From NCBI RefSeq assembly GCF_000400465.1, contig NW_008806289.1, forward strand, positions 62,001-126,000: 64,000 nt of DNA. The letters are read 5' to 3'. Below the pieces are notes generated by a model. It was not told the origin of the DNA, ran no database searches, and saw only the letters and a program-made list of their open reading frames with translations. Below are positions 33,901 to 45,705 of this stretch, piece by piece. Numbering within the stretch: position 1 is the stretch's first letter; every line of letters begins with the position of its first letter. The DNA comes from Wallemia ichthyophaga EXF-994. Its lineage: Eukaryota > Basidiomycota > Wallemiomycetes > Wallemiales > Wallemiaceae. Position numbers and translations under genes: made by a program.

Positions 33901-34383
33901 CATCTGCATCCGCATCCGTATCACCGGGTTTGACGCCGCAGCAGACTGGACTCATGCCACAGCAGACGGGAATGCAGGGAATGCAGGGTATGCAGGGTAT
34001 GCAATCACAGATGCAACCACAGATGCAGCCTCTCCACCCCCAACTTACATCCATGCAGGGATTCACTCAGCAGATGCAGCCCAAGCCGGGTTTGGCTAGC
34101 CCTGCCAGCCCAGTCACCTCACCTACATCCACTAGCTCAAACCAATACAACCCAAGCTCAGTCTTTGCAAGCATGCGTTCGGGGCAGTTTGACGCAGGCG
34201 GTGCAGGTAATACCCCTCCTCAACCAGCTCCCAGCGACCGCTATGATGCTCTCAGAGCCCAGCCGACGGGTGAGTGCGGCTGTCACACATCAACACATAG
34301 ATATACTTACAATTAGAACAGGCATGGGCTACATGATGCCCCAGCAGACAGGATACATGAATAGCAGCTATAGACCATACTGA
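30995..34383 (+). CDS. SLA1: Sla1-type endocytic adaptor
   Basis: Actin patch and clathrin adaptor, 1096 residues; exons 30995-31104, 31151-34269 and 34322-34383. SH3-1 (about residues 4-55) has ANYDYSAGDSDEMSVAEGG; SH3-2 (about 65-120) has AVYEYTANSDDELSFAEDD; SH3-3 (about 330-390) has ALYDFAAESDDELSVKEGD. SHD1 (about 475-525) starts LRLWHDKTGQFKVDAEFLG. The SAM-like SHD2 (about 570-635) starts FDWFDFFLQAGCGVDE. The C-terminal third is Gln/Pro/Met-rich with several QxTG motifs (PQQTGL, PQQTGM, AQPTG, PQQTGY), the sites for Ark1/Prk1-type kinases. The start is 40 bp from that of the divergent Mbp1 gene. Confidence 0.94.
33931..34060 (+). repeat. QQTG and GMQ repeat tract in SLA1
   Basis: Short tandem coding repeats give PQQTG units followed by a run of Gly-Met-Gln triplets and MQPQ units. 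They form the low-complexity kinase-target tail of the Sla1 protein. Confidence 0.75.
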
Positions 34384-34448
34384 GTGGCGAGTGAAGAGAA
34401 AGAAAATGTAACGAAAGGAAAAGGATTGAATAAATAAGAAAACTACAT

Positions 34449-35123
34449 CTAAAAACAAGGTAGTGTGTCATGAGCAGCGCCCACACCCAACGCTACACCT
34501 CTCAGCTTGTCATAGGCCGTGTCCAGTGAGTCGTTGACGATAACATGGTCAAATGCGCCAGTAGCGGCGTAATCGAGTTCACTTTTGGCAGCATCCAGTC
34601 TACTTTTCAGACTATCCTCACTCTCCGACCCCCTCTTAGCTAGCCTGCCTGCGAGTATATCGAGACTGGGAGGCGATACAAAGACAAAGGTGGGCTGGAG
34701 GTCACGATGGAGTGCCTTGATAGACCTCACGCCTTGCGCGTCTATGTCCAGAATACATCTCCGCTGCTGCTTGCCGACCTCTGCGACCGCTTTGGCGGAA
34801 GTACCGTAGAAGTTGTTGGAGAAGACGGCGTGCTCGATAAACGAACCCGAGTGAATCAGCTTCTGGAAGACATCCTTGTTGACAAAGTGGTAGCTCTGGC
34901 CGAGTGTCTCGCCGTCGCGCGGCTGGCGTGTCGTGTCTGCGTGATTGCATCAGGATGAGAATCACCGCGTGCAACTCGCATGTCACCCACGGCTAATCGA
35001 GAAACCAAAGTCGTTAGGGTACTCGTCGAATAGACGCCCCAGGAGCGTTGACTTCCCGCTCCCGGATGGCCCGCACAGGATGAGTGGTGAGAGTGGCACG
35101 CGCGCGCTTACGGATGCGCTCAT
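34449..35123 (-). CDS. GUK1: Guanylate kinase
   Basis: Converts GMP to GDP with ATP; 206 residues from exons 34991-35123 and 34449-34936. The P-loop is ILCGPSGSGKSTLLGRL; the GMP-binding block is SHTTRQPRDGE, with the His codon split by the 54-nt intron; a second signature is GSFIEHAVFSNNFYGTS. The CILDIDAQGV motif and the lid region with ARRG-like AKRGSES follow. Length and motif order are those of a normal soluble fungal Guk1. It converges on SLA1, 65 bp from stop to stop. Confidence 0.95.
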
Positions 35124-36027
35124 TTGCGGACTGCCTCGTCTTGGTGGTTGGGGTTAGAGAGACCAAGTGATGATAGCAAACTTGTTAGGAATATCGCTCA
35201 AAGCGGACTTTAAACGGACTGTCAGGTCTTTTTGAAGGTCGGAGAGAGTTGAACGAGTGAGATAAATAGCGCAAATTATTTACAGGGAAAGGGTATACCC
35301 GCCTTACTATGGCCGCAAGACGCCGAAACGCAAGGAAAAGAGGAAAGGGGTGTGGTCCGCTTAAATATCGCAGCGGTGGTTGATAAGCTCGTGAATTGTG
35401 CCTTGTGTTTGTTGTGTTTCACGAACCGTCTACTCTCGTTCCTAGTCACGCGTCTAAAGACGTACACACACAAAATTGTACAAATGAAGGAATAGGATGT
35501 AATGTATGCATCTGGTGCGTTCCAGTTGGATCAGCGAATGGATCTTCTGCGTTCTTTGGCGTTTCCTCCATCCTTTGTTTCTGTTGTGCAAAAAATTTTG
35601 GTATAGACGAGCTCGATTGGCGGAATTTTGATTAGCTTGATTTGCTTGTAGGATTAGGTGGCTGTATGTGCTGTATAAGTTATGGTTTTCGCGGATTTAA
35701 TGCACCAATCACAGCACCACTCCCGCAATAGTGATAGAGCTGCTTGAAACGGCTATAATGTGGGTTCTCCCCACACAGCGATTGCAGCACCGCTCTGAGT
35801 TTCTTCTTCACTTTGGCATCGTAGCTTGGATCAGATGCGATCAGCCGGAATTGTGCCTCAAGTACGCTGTCTGAGAGATCACCGCTTGAGACGCCGTCAG
35901 GTACGCAGCTAATGAATAACTAAGCGTGGTAATTTAGCAGCGGTAGACATAGGAGAAACCGGGAGAAATGAGGGGGAATAGAATAAAAAGGCTCAAATTG
36001 TTTAGAATGCTTATTTGATTGTCTTTA
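35124..36027. other. Largely unassigned 0.9-kb gap between GUK1 and NAXD
   Basis: Apart from the open frame at 35680-35919 listed separately, I cannot support a gene here. Short frames at 35276-35473 (minus) and 35309-35383 (plus, Arg/Lys-rich) lack recognisable motifs and have no convincing splice partners. Part of this gap must be the promoter of the guanylate kinase gene. Confidence 0.45.
35680..35919 (-). CDS. Possible small unknown gene, 3' exon only
   Basis: An open frame of 79 codons ends at a TAA at 35680-35682. It reads with a natural composition (for example VLEAQFRLIASDPSYDAKVK, then NPHYSRFKQLYHYCGSGAV) and so looks coding. It has no in-frame ATG. The nearest ATG, at 35950, is in another frame, and I found no standard GT..AG intron that joins them; the closest option has a poor acceptor (TTGAG). 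It could be a small spliced gene, a broken gene or chance. I do not recognise the family. Confidence 0.35.
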   Translation of the reverse strand, partial: LFISCVPDGVSSGDLSDSVLEAQFRLIASDPSYDAKVKKKLRAVLQSLCGENPHYSRFKQLYHYCGSGAVIGALNPRKP

Positions 36028-37066
36028 TTACAAATTATCTGGACTGAGAATAGCCTCGTAACTCCCACTGAGATGGCTGAGCATATCCTGCGTTATCATA
36101 CTGCGTCCACTGTCTGCGTATGTTCTGCGACTGCACTCGCGCGTGAATGCAGCTGCACCGTAAGCAGCGTACAGCTCTATGTCTTGGTGAGGCACTTGAA
36201 TTTTTTTGTGGCTGGAAAGAGTGAGGAGAGTGAGCTGGTGAGATAAGATAACAACTCACCTGCCAATTCCATTCGCATATACCACACCCCACGCTAGCAT
36301 TGTGCCTGTAGCACCACTAAGCACGTCACCTTGACCACCACAGCGTTTCAAGCTGCCGGGAGCATCAACAGTAAGAACATGTCTACCATTCGTGATGCAA
36401 TCCACAGCGCCTTTCTGCAGCACTGTAACACCTCCCAGCTTCTGTGAGACTTGCTTGGCGACTTTACCATCTTCTAGTGCATCAACACCTTGATCAATAC
36501 CCAGAACCCCACAAAGACGCTTCATTTCCATAACGTTGGGCGTGATAATAGCGTTGGGATAACCAGTCAGTGACTCTGGGTGGTTGTTGAGGTACCACAA
36601 TCCATCTGCATCGATGACGAGGGGGATATTGCGGCTTCGTGCGGCGGAAATAGCAGCACCAGCGCAAGCCTGCATGTGCTCATCCCGCCCCAGGCCTGGA
36701 CCTACAACAAGGACGTGCAATCGGGCGACGATGTCGTCGATTGCTGTGCGGATGTGCTCGATAGGGTCATCCTCTGCTAGTACCCTGTGCACTATCAAAT
36801 CGGGTGCATATGTCTTGATCGCATCGCCTGCTTTTGGCTCGCAGATTATGTGGGCCAGGTCGACACCTATGCGCATCGCAGACATGGCACAGAAGAATGG
36901 CGCACCTGTGTAGTCCTTGCTGCCGCCAACGACGCCGAGTCTGCCTGAGGTGGTGTTTGTGGGTGTGTACATGCATACACGTATTCTACGCACCTGCTTG
37001 GCCTTTATGGAGAGAAGGGGAAAGCGGCGGTACTAATGCTCTGGCTAGTTGGATTGGTTTGGACAT
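36028..37066 (-). CDS. NAXD: ATP-dependent NAD(P)HX dehydratase (repair enzyme)
   Basis: Repairs hydrated NADH and NADPH with ATP; 313 residues. Exons from the start are 36994-37066, 36260-36944 and 36028-36211. N-terminal LHKGQAGRLGVVGGSKDYTG and the nucleotide-binding VVGPGLGRDEHM are typical of the YjeF C-terminal/CARKD family. NAIITPNVMEMKRL and KRCGGQGDVLSGATGTMLAW supply the ribokinase-fold anion hole and catalytic Asp. The last exon gives AAYGAAAFTRECSRRTY, also conserved. Introns are 49 and 48 nt. No separate epimerase domain is fused to it. Confidence 0.94.
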
Positions 37067-37368
37067 GATAGTATATAAGGCTATCGATTGGATATCCATT
37101 TGGTGATGTAATGTGAGTACATTTTGAGTTTTGTGGTTTTGAAAGGGTTCAGTGTATAGATTTAGTACTCCATATAATATGCATTCATTACACAAAGTGT
37201 TTTCAACGCTTGATTCAATTTCACCGCTTAAAATTCAACCAATCAGCGTTCGAGTAGACAAAGAAGACGGCGAAACTAGCGGTATAGAGAGTGCACAATT
37301 AGCAGCCACTCTGATACATCCAAGGACATGATCAAATACACAATACTCCTTCAACAGCAACAACCACG
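37067..37368. other. Divergent intergenic region, NAXD / LETM1-like
   Basis: A 302-bp spacer between divergent start codons. It contains TATATAAG-like sequence next to the NAXD start and no recognisable gene. Confidence 0.45.
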
Positions 37369-38352
37369 ATGATAACACTAGGTGCGATTCGTTGTAGGCG
37401 TGTAGTCAGCCTGCCACGTGCACAGCGCCCGCGACTGCCACAGCTAGCACTCTACTCAACAAACCCTAAGGAAAGTACCTCACAAGCACAAAAACTAGAC
37501 AGCGTCGTCCTCCCACCACCACGCGCTGATGCATCGCTGGCTGGTCGGTGGTGGCATAAGGGCAAGACTCTCGTTATCTTCTACTGGCGTGGCATCAAGC
37601 AGATATGGCTCAACCGCCAAGTTGTACGCCAAATAGAAGCCAGGCAACAGTCACACCCACTTACCCACAGAGAATTTCAACTAGTAAGCACCCATAAGAA
37701 GGATATAAAGAAATTAGTCCCTTTCGCTATCCTCTTTGTCCTCCTAGAAGAGATTATCCCCCTCATCGCATACCTCGCGCCTCAAGTCTTGCCTTCTACC
37801 GTCGTACTCCCATCGCAGAAGGTCTCAATCAGGAGGGCTGTCGAGCGCAGGCAGAAATCTGCTCTGGAAACCTACCGCAACGCCTACAATGAAGCCACTC
37901 GGCGACAATTGGAATCGGGGTTGAGTGGTGGTGTACACATGTCCCCTCACCAAGTCACTCTCTTTCTCAAACTACTCGACCTCTCTACCAAAGGTACTTC
38001 TTCCATGCGCCAGAAAAGACTAGAGAGGTACTTGGCCCATATATCCCAAGATGATGAGTGTATTCTCGGCCAGGAGGTGGAGAATATCAAAGCTACTGCA
38101 TTTTTATCCGAAGGTGAAGTAAGTGATGCATGCAGCGCAAGAGGATTGTGAGTTGTTTGTACTGCCTGGCTGTTATACCTTTCTTACACGCCCCTCAGCC
38201 TCACATTAGACGTTAAAGACGAGGATCTCACCAAATTGCTCAACCAGTGGCTTCATCATCGCCATTCAGATAATATATATAAGCCATTACACCTAATCCT
38301 CAACCAGTCTGGTTACAGTAACGATCATCTTCACATTAAGGATACAAAGTGA
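37369..38352 (+). CDS. LETM1-domain mitochondrial inner-membrane protein
   Basis: The product has 310 residues from exons 37369-38147 and 38199-38352. A basic, Arg-rich N-terminus without acidic residues looks like a mitochondrial presequence. The LETM1 core is at about residues 85-285: LTHREFQLVSTHKKDIKKLV, the membrane helix PFAILFVLLEEIIPLIAYLA, then a soluble helical region ending LTLDVKDEDLTKLLNQWLHH. LETM1/Mdm38 proteins act in cation/proton exchange and help to insert mitochondrially made proteins. This one is shorter than Mdm38 and lacks EF-hand and long coiled-coil parts, so it may be a LETMD1-like or Ylh47-like paralogue. Confidence 0.82.
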
Positions 38353-38460
38353 AAAGTGAAAAAGTGAAAATAATTTGTTCCAGTTACATTAAAGAGATAA
38401 AAAGATATATTAAAAATCCAAGGTTTTGAAAGGTTTTGTGTCTTTCTATGATACATATAT

Positions 38461-39075
38461 TCAATCAAGCAACCTCCTCCGCTTGGCTGCGCTGTTGTGT
38501 AGACTTGCGACAGGACTATCCCACTCATCCTCGCATTCGAGCATACGCTTCCCATGCGCTTTAGATGCTGATTGTGGTGTGAGTTGCGGGGCTGCTGTGT
38601 ATTTGTATGTCGGTGTCTCATCGTTCTTGAGGCCATTAATACTGTCAACATCCTCTGAAATGCGCTGATTTGAAATCATTGGTGGTCTTCGCATTGGGCT
38701 TTTGAAAGTCCCTATTGATGGAGGATTTTCATTCTCGTCAACTACAGCGATAGAGTCATCGTCAGTCTCACTATCAGCCACGCTATCAGCCTCGTTATCG
38801 ATCTGCGGGTGATCAAAGCTGGCATGTTGCTGTGGGCTGAGTGTTCCTGGAGTATTAAAAACACTATTATCACCCACATCCTCCTCTGCCTCTTCAAAGA
38901 TAGTCCAGCTACCACTGACAGCCCCGGGATTCGGACTGCGTGGGGACGGCAGCGCTCCTTCTGAGAAACTGTTTGGTGTGCGCTGAAATATCCCCTCTAT
39001 TGGCCTGCTACGTGCAAGTGGTGAGCTCCTGACTATCTTCCGCAGAGGTATCTCCTTTAAAGGTCGCCGTTGCAT
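38461..39075 (-). CDS. Unknown protein rich in S/T-P sites
   Basis: Single exon of 204 residues starting at the ATG at 39075. I recognise no family. About ten Ser-Pro or Thr-Pro sites are spread over the chain (for example RSSPLARS, PSPRSPNP, NTPGTLSP, KSPMRRP, DSPVAS). A basic C-terminus (AAKRRRLLD) looks like a nuclear signal. The chain is acidic in the middle (EEAEEDVGD; DSETDDDS) and predicted disordered by composition. Three ACGCGT boxes lie 172-219 bp upstream of its start. A cell-cycle-regulated nuclear CDK substrate would fit, but that is inference. It converges on the LETM1-like gene. Confidence 0.7.
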   Translation of the reverse strand: MQRRPLKEIPLRKIVRSSPLARSRPIEGIFQRTPNSFSEGALPSPRSPNPGAVSGSWTIFEEAEEDVGDNSVFNTPGTLSPQQHASFDHPQIDNEADSVADSETDDDSIAVVDENENPPSIGTFKSPMRRPPMISNQRISEDVDSINGLKNDETPTYKYTAAPQLTPQSASKAHGKRMLECEDEWDSPVASLHNSAAKRRRLLD

Positions 39076-39246
39076 TTCAACGAAACAACACAGCGATTAA
39101 GTTTGTTCGTTAACTGACGTCGGAATGGAAATTTATTTTTAATTCAAACCCGCAAATTGAACTCCTTCGACGGAAAAAACAGTTCTCGACGGAACCGGTA
39201 GGTGCCTGGATGTGATTATAAACAGTGAACATTATAAACCATGTAA

Positions 39247-39294
39247 ACGCGTTCATTGGTTAAATTCACGCGTTTTGTTACTCAGTAGACGCGT
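39247..39294. promoter_or_regulatory. Three ACGCGT (MCB) boxes at 21-bp spacing
   Basis: Perfect ACGCGT hexamers lie at 39247-39252, 39268-39273 and 39289-39294. Their starts are exactly 21 bp apart, two turns of B-DNA, so all three face the same side of the helix. They sit between divergent genes, 36 bp upstream of the vWA start and 172 bp upstream of the S/T-P-rich protein. ACGCGT is the known target of Mbp1/MBF factors. Confidence 0.75.
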
Positions 39295-39329
39295 TTATCC
39301 CCGCACTTATTCCATTCACCTCAACAACC

Positions 39330-40262
39330 ATGTCAATCTTGCGTCGTTTGAGGGGAGCCTCGAATAGAGCATCGAATAGAGAATCCAATAGAGCTGGAAT
39401 GGGTAGTGACGCAGAGGTTTCCCAATTCAACACAGACGCCGCAGATACTCCACCCCCACCTGCTTATACGCCATACGATAACGGTCCAGTACAGCCACGT
39501 GCTACCTCCTCAGGCTACGCTCCACCCTCACACCCACCGCCACCACAAGCTGCTTGGCTCGATGACGCACTCCAACAGCTCAAAGGCAGGAGTGAAGATC
39601 CCTTACAATTCCTCTCACGATACGACACTTGCTTTCTCATCGATGATTCTGGTTCAATGGCAGGCGGTTTGTGGAAACAGGCTTTGTCTGCTTTAGCGGG
39701 GCTTCTGGAGATTGCCACCAAGTACGATCCAGATGGTGTTGATGTACTTTTCCTCAATAACCCAGCGGTTGCAAACAATGTAACAAACGTTAACACTCTC
39801 TACAACCTCTTTCACTCGGTCCAGCCATCTGGTTCTACACCCACTGGTACACGTCTAGAAGACATACTACTCAAATACCTTAACGATTATGAAAATAGCA
39901 ACGGTACAGTGAGAGTGAGACCACTAAATGTCGTAGTCGTCACCGATGGCACTGCCGAAGATGACGTTGAATCGGTTATACTCACTGCTGCGCGAAGACT
40001 CGATCGGCTCAATGCGCCGCTTTCTCAAGTCGGTATACAATTTATACAGATCGGCGATGATCCATCTGCTACAGTGTGGCTACATGAGTTGGATGACGAG
40101 ATACACAAAATTGGCGGTGGTTGTAGAGATTTGGTCGATACAACACCTGTAGTCGATGTTATCGATGGCGGCAAGGATGGCTTCGATGCTAAGTACCTCC
40201 TCAAAGCAATGCTAGGTGGGATTAATAAGAGACACGACCGAGTTGAAAATGTGCAACATTGA
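39330..40262 (+). CDS. von Willebrand A domain protein
   Basis: Single exon of 310 residues. A Pro/Tyr-rich N-terminus (about 1-75, with PPPPAYTPYD) precedes a vWA domain at about 85-290. The MIDAS metal site is FLIDDSGSM (DxSxS form), with further acidic and Thr residues in TPTGTRLEDIL and VVVVTDGTAEDD. There is no signal peptide or membrane segment, so it is probably intracellular. Such soluble vWA proteins are common in basidiomycetes and have no settled function. The start lies 36 bp after the last of three ACGCGT boxes. Confidence 0.85.
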   Translation: MSILRRLRGASNRASNRESNRAGMGSDAEVSQFNTDAADTPPPPAYTPYDNGPVQPRATSSGYAPPSHPPPPQAAWLDDALQQLKGRSEDPLQFLSRYDTCFLIDDSGSMAGGLWKQALSALAGLLEIATKYDPDGVDVLFLNNPAVANNVTNVNTLYNLFHSVQPSGSTPTGTRLEDILLKYLNDYENSNGTVRVRPLNVVVVTDGTAEDDVESVILTAARRLDRLNAPLSQVGIQFIQIGDDPSATVWLHELDDEIHKIGGGCRDLVDTTPVVDVIDGGKDGFDAKYLLKAMLGGINKRHDRVENVQH

Positions 40263-40545
40263 TACGCGTCTTGTACATGTCCCCAATTTAGACTAAACAT
40301 TCTTAACACACATACCAGAGGAATGGTATGAATAACCACCCAAAAAGAATTGAGATTGAGATATGTTATATTGTGCTATTACACAGCTAGACTGCACGTA
40401 TTATACTCCAGTGTAACATTTAATATACCTATTGTGTAAGTGTTTTGGGTTTGAAAATCTTCAGCAATTAAACTAATATAGTTTACGACATTCCGCTGTT
40501 AAGATATTTAACGATCCAAGAAGACATTGCATTAGTACCACCAAT

Positions 40546-41797
40546 ATGGTAACGTACAATGGACAAATAATAAACAATTTAGACGCCGTGGTACTGTTTA
40601 AGGCAGTCGAGGCTAGCAAACTGCAATTATATAAGCGCAGACTGACTTCTTCTGAGCGAATGTCTATAAAATCTGGGGATATCTTTATTTGGGAGGAGTG
40701 TCAAGGCATGCAAAGATGGACAGACGGTAGAAGATGGGGTCCTTCGCGAGTACAAGGGGGATTCCTATGGTACAAGGAGATAGAAGCGAATGAGTCAGTG
40801 TAATTTTTAATGTAATAGCAAGGCTAACATAATTTACAGAGACACAGCACTCATCAAGCAAACATATTCGCTCCCACAATCTGTCTCAAACATGATACAA
40901 GAACCAAAATTGCATTTAGTTTGCTATACGAACGCAAATAATAACCTACAAAGGCCGAGCGATGATCCAACACTTGAACAATTCAAACATTCCACCGAAT
41001 ACACAACGCCTTCTGTGTTGACGTCATCAGCAGGACAACCTAATCGATCAGATCGACCAGAACCAATCAAGATACTCAATGACACGTCGTTCAGTCCACC
41101 ACCTACACCACCGCATAGCTACAATACACCGATGATCTTCACAGACCCATTCCAATCCTCCGCCACAATTACGCCGCCTGTCTCAGCCACGAGGATGGAC
41201 TTCATGGTTGAACAAGGGCGTAGGGCATCGCATCCACACACTCAGTCATCTAGCAGTGGCTCAGCGATCCAAGCAGGAGCATATGCAGCCACACTGGTTG
41301 GCAGAGGTGCTGCAAGACGAGGCAGCTCACCCTATCCATCACCACGAAGAAACAGCAGTATTTTTGAAAGAAATGCGTCATTCTCGAGTGGTAGAAGATC
41401 AAACAATACATCTAGACCAACTCCTCCAGCCCCACTTAATTTGAATCAGGGCCTTTATATTCCTCCACCTATGACATCCGCACCAGCTGCAGTTACTACA
41501 CATACTATTCCAACTACATTTGCAGCGACGAACAATATGTTTCAGACACATACACCTGCGCACACACAGCATAGACCATCATCAAGTCACAGCCATGGTC
41601 GTGGGCAGGTTGACTATTCCAAACCTGCTCCACCGATACATCAACAACAGCCACAGGCATACGCACAAAGAGCATCTCTTCCTCCTATAGCCAACAACAT
41701 CCCTAGAAACAGCATCTCCACAGCTACGTCGAGAATCAACCTTTGCGATGAAGACAAGAGACAGTTGGATAGTTTTAAGTTCAATGACTGCTTGTAG
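40546..41797 (+). CDS. WOPR (Gti1/Pac2, Wor1/Ryp1) transcription regulator
   Basis: DNA-binding developmental regulator, 401 residues, exons 40546-40793 and 40840-41797 (46-nt intron with a GTCAGT donor). The first WOPR half has NLDAVVLFKAVEASKLQLYK, SGDIFIWEE, MQRWTDGRRWGPSRVQGGFL and WYKE. The second half follows the splice site: ALIKQTYSLP, then KLHLVCYT. The remaining 300 residues are low-complexity (Pro/Ser/Thr, then Gln/His-rich) and probably act in activation. Family members control morphological switching and gluconeogenesis in fungi. The WOPR domain is compact, with the usual linker between halves reduced to a few residues. Confidence 0.9.
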
Positions 41798-41994
41798 TTT
41801 TAGAGCAGAGAAACGTAAAGTAAGACAGCATCACATCTTAGACATTAATGAGCGCCAGCTAAGCATTTTTTGTATATATTGTATAATATCAAGCATTCGC
41901 ATTTTCAACTGTAACATTAGTTATAAAGCGGCTTTAGCCTGAGTATGCATCAAAAATCATTTACATTCAACATGAAAATTATCGTAGCGAGACA

Positions 41995-43605
<1,611 letters not shown>

Positions 43606-45522
43606 TCATGTAGTGATTACAGAAGGAGGAGGCTTGGGTGCTTGTAGCGAGGCCTCTCGAGCCCATAGAGCCAATTTGATATTTTTGCTTTTATCGACAG
43701 TGTGTGCTGGTGTTGGTACAATAGGCGATGGTAAGGCTGGTGACGCGGTTGAGGTCGGTGAGGTGGCTGAAGTAAGCGGTGGATTGGCTAGATCCTTGTT
43801 ATCCATCTTGTCTTCCTTCTTCCCACCCAATCTGTGCACTCTCTTGCGTCTGGCTTTCTGTGTTCCTTTGCTATTCCTTTTAAACGTATGAGGGAAGCTC
43901 CTCACTGTTGATCGCTCAAACACTCTCGTGTTAGGTGAGAGTGTCAAATTGGTTTGTGACAATTTAGCAAGCTCGTTGACGTTCTCATTTACTGGTGCCA
44001 TCACTACCATTTTGCCGCCATCTGAATATTGTATGTTCTTTTGGAAGCTTGGCGAGGTGCTCAAGTTATACGGCTTGATAGATAAAGACGCACTCTTCTC
44101 TTCTTCGAATATCGAAGTAGGCGCGGTCGAATCCTCGACAACAGACGTATCAGCAAAGGAGTTGGTGCGTGAATCTGATTGTGTTGATTTGCTATCCATA
44201 GTCAAGTGGGTATTCTTGCTGTAACTCGACGTAGCTCTAGCTGTTGCTGTCTTGCCGCTTAATAATGAGGTTACGTCGCTACTTGGTGATCTTAAAGAGC
44301 TAGAACTTGCTTTACACAGCCCCGGCCTGCTAATACCGTCAATACTTCGCAGTTCTTCCACCTGATCATCATCAACCTCATCGTCTTGACCAAGCTGCAT
44401 CCGGCGAAGACTATGAGATACTACATCGTCATCTTCTGGCTCAAACAGTCCGGGCGAAGGTTGAGCTGGAGTATCGAATATATCAATGTCATCGAGGTCA
44501 TCGCGCTTGTCAGTATTATGACTGAAGCTGCGGCTACGTTCCCATAGCTGACCGAATGCATCCTCACTTGGTGGTAGTTGTAGGGAATTGAGATGAGGCC
44601 TGAGACCATATGTTGGATCATAGAATTCAAGATCGGGGAAAGTGGACGAGGTAGGAGAATAAGCTTCAGATTGAGATTGAGTAGATAGCCTGTTACTTCT
44701 TCTAGGTATATTTACACTTCTTGGACCCCTTTCAACTTTACTTGCATATAGCGTCTGATAAGATTCCAAATCACCATTTGCGGACATGGCAGCACGCTTA
44801 GGAGCGGCAGAAGGTTTTTGATTAGCTTGAGACTCTTTTTTAGCAAAGTATTGTTGAGACAATTTGTGAATTATACCCGGCAAATCCTCTCTAAACATTT
44901 CTCTAAGCTGACCTTCGATTTGCTGCTGAATGAATTTTTGTATGACAGCGATAGAATCGAAAGTGCTGCTTACGTCGAGGTTCTCGAGAGGATCATTCTT
45001 GAAGACAAGAGTGATACCTTTCTGTTTGCTGACGACGAGTACGACAATCGCACGAAGACGCAATGCAGATAAGCGTAGGTGCATGGGGACAACGAGAGGT
45101 TGATGAGCTGCTAGAATTGATCTTCCACCGAGTAATCCAGGCTTTGAGCCTTTAGTTGTCAGTGGATTCGCCTGAGGTGGAATGAGAAATGGAGTAGCCA
45201 GTATGTCATCACGCACTTGTACTTTCGTTCGCAAGACAATATGTGCATCGCCTGTATAATTCATTCTGAATATCCCCCTGAACCTATCCACTGATAATTC
45301 CCCAATTTCTAATATCTCAAGCTCAGGTGGCTAGCAATTTCTCAGCAGTATTCAACGCGTAAGCAGACGACTAACAATAGTCCCCATATTCAAATCCTCA
45401 ACGACTATCCTGTCAGCGATTATTGGTGGCTTTGGTCCTTTATTCAAAGCGCTATCAAGTGTTGTCCTCGCATCTGCTAAGAATTCTGCGCTGAATTTCG
45501 GCCAATCAAATTTAAATGCCAT
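43606..45522 (-). CDS. MDM34: Mdm34, ERMES mitochondria-ER tether subunit
   Basis: Outer-membrane lipid-transfer subunit of the ERMES complex; 623 residues from exons 45376-45522 and 43606-45330. The SMP domain fills about residues 1-200: AFKFDWPKFSAEFL, LNKGPKPPIIADRIVVEDLN, PPELEILEIGELSVDRFRGI, then NYTGDAHIVLRTKVQ. The 45-nt intron falls inside this conserved block. The C-terminal 400 residues are Ser/Asp/Arg-rich, ending with a basic patch (RKRVHRLGGKK) and a Pro/Ala tail. Position next to MPP-beta and TOM20 is suggestive but probably chance. Confidence 0.9.
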
Positions 45523-45705
45523 TATGTTCTCTATTAACGCCGCTTTTTTCGCCTCCTCAGCGTGTGTTTGTTGAAATACCTGTCCGCGTCCGTGATGGAA
45601 TTCTCGCAACATGTGGGGATCGATTAAGGTAATATCAAAATTTTAAAAACACAATCTAATTCAATATAACATACACGCTTAACTCGTTAAAGATAATCTT
45701 ACGCA

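Noticed and set aside
35309-35383. Short Arg/Lys-rich plus-strand frame
   Set aside because: Only 24 codons, no recognised match, and it lies in the probable GUK1 upstream region.
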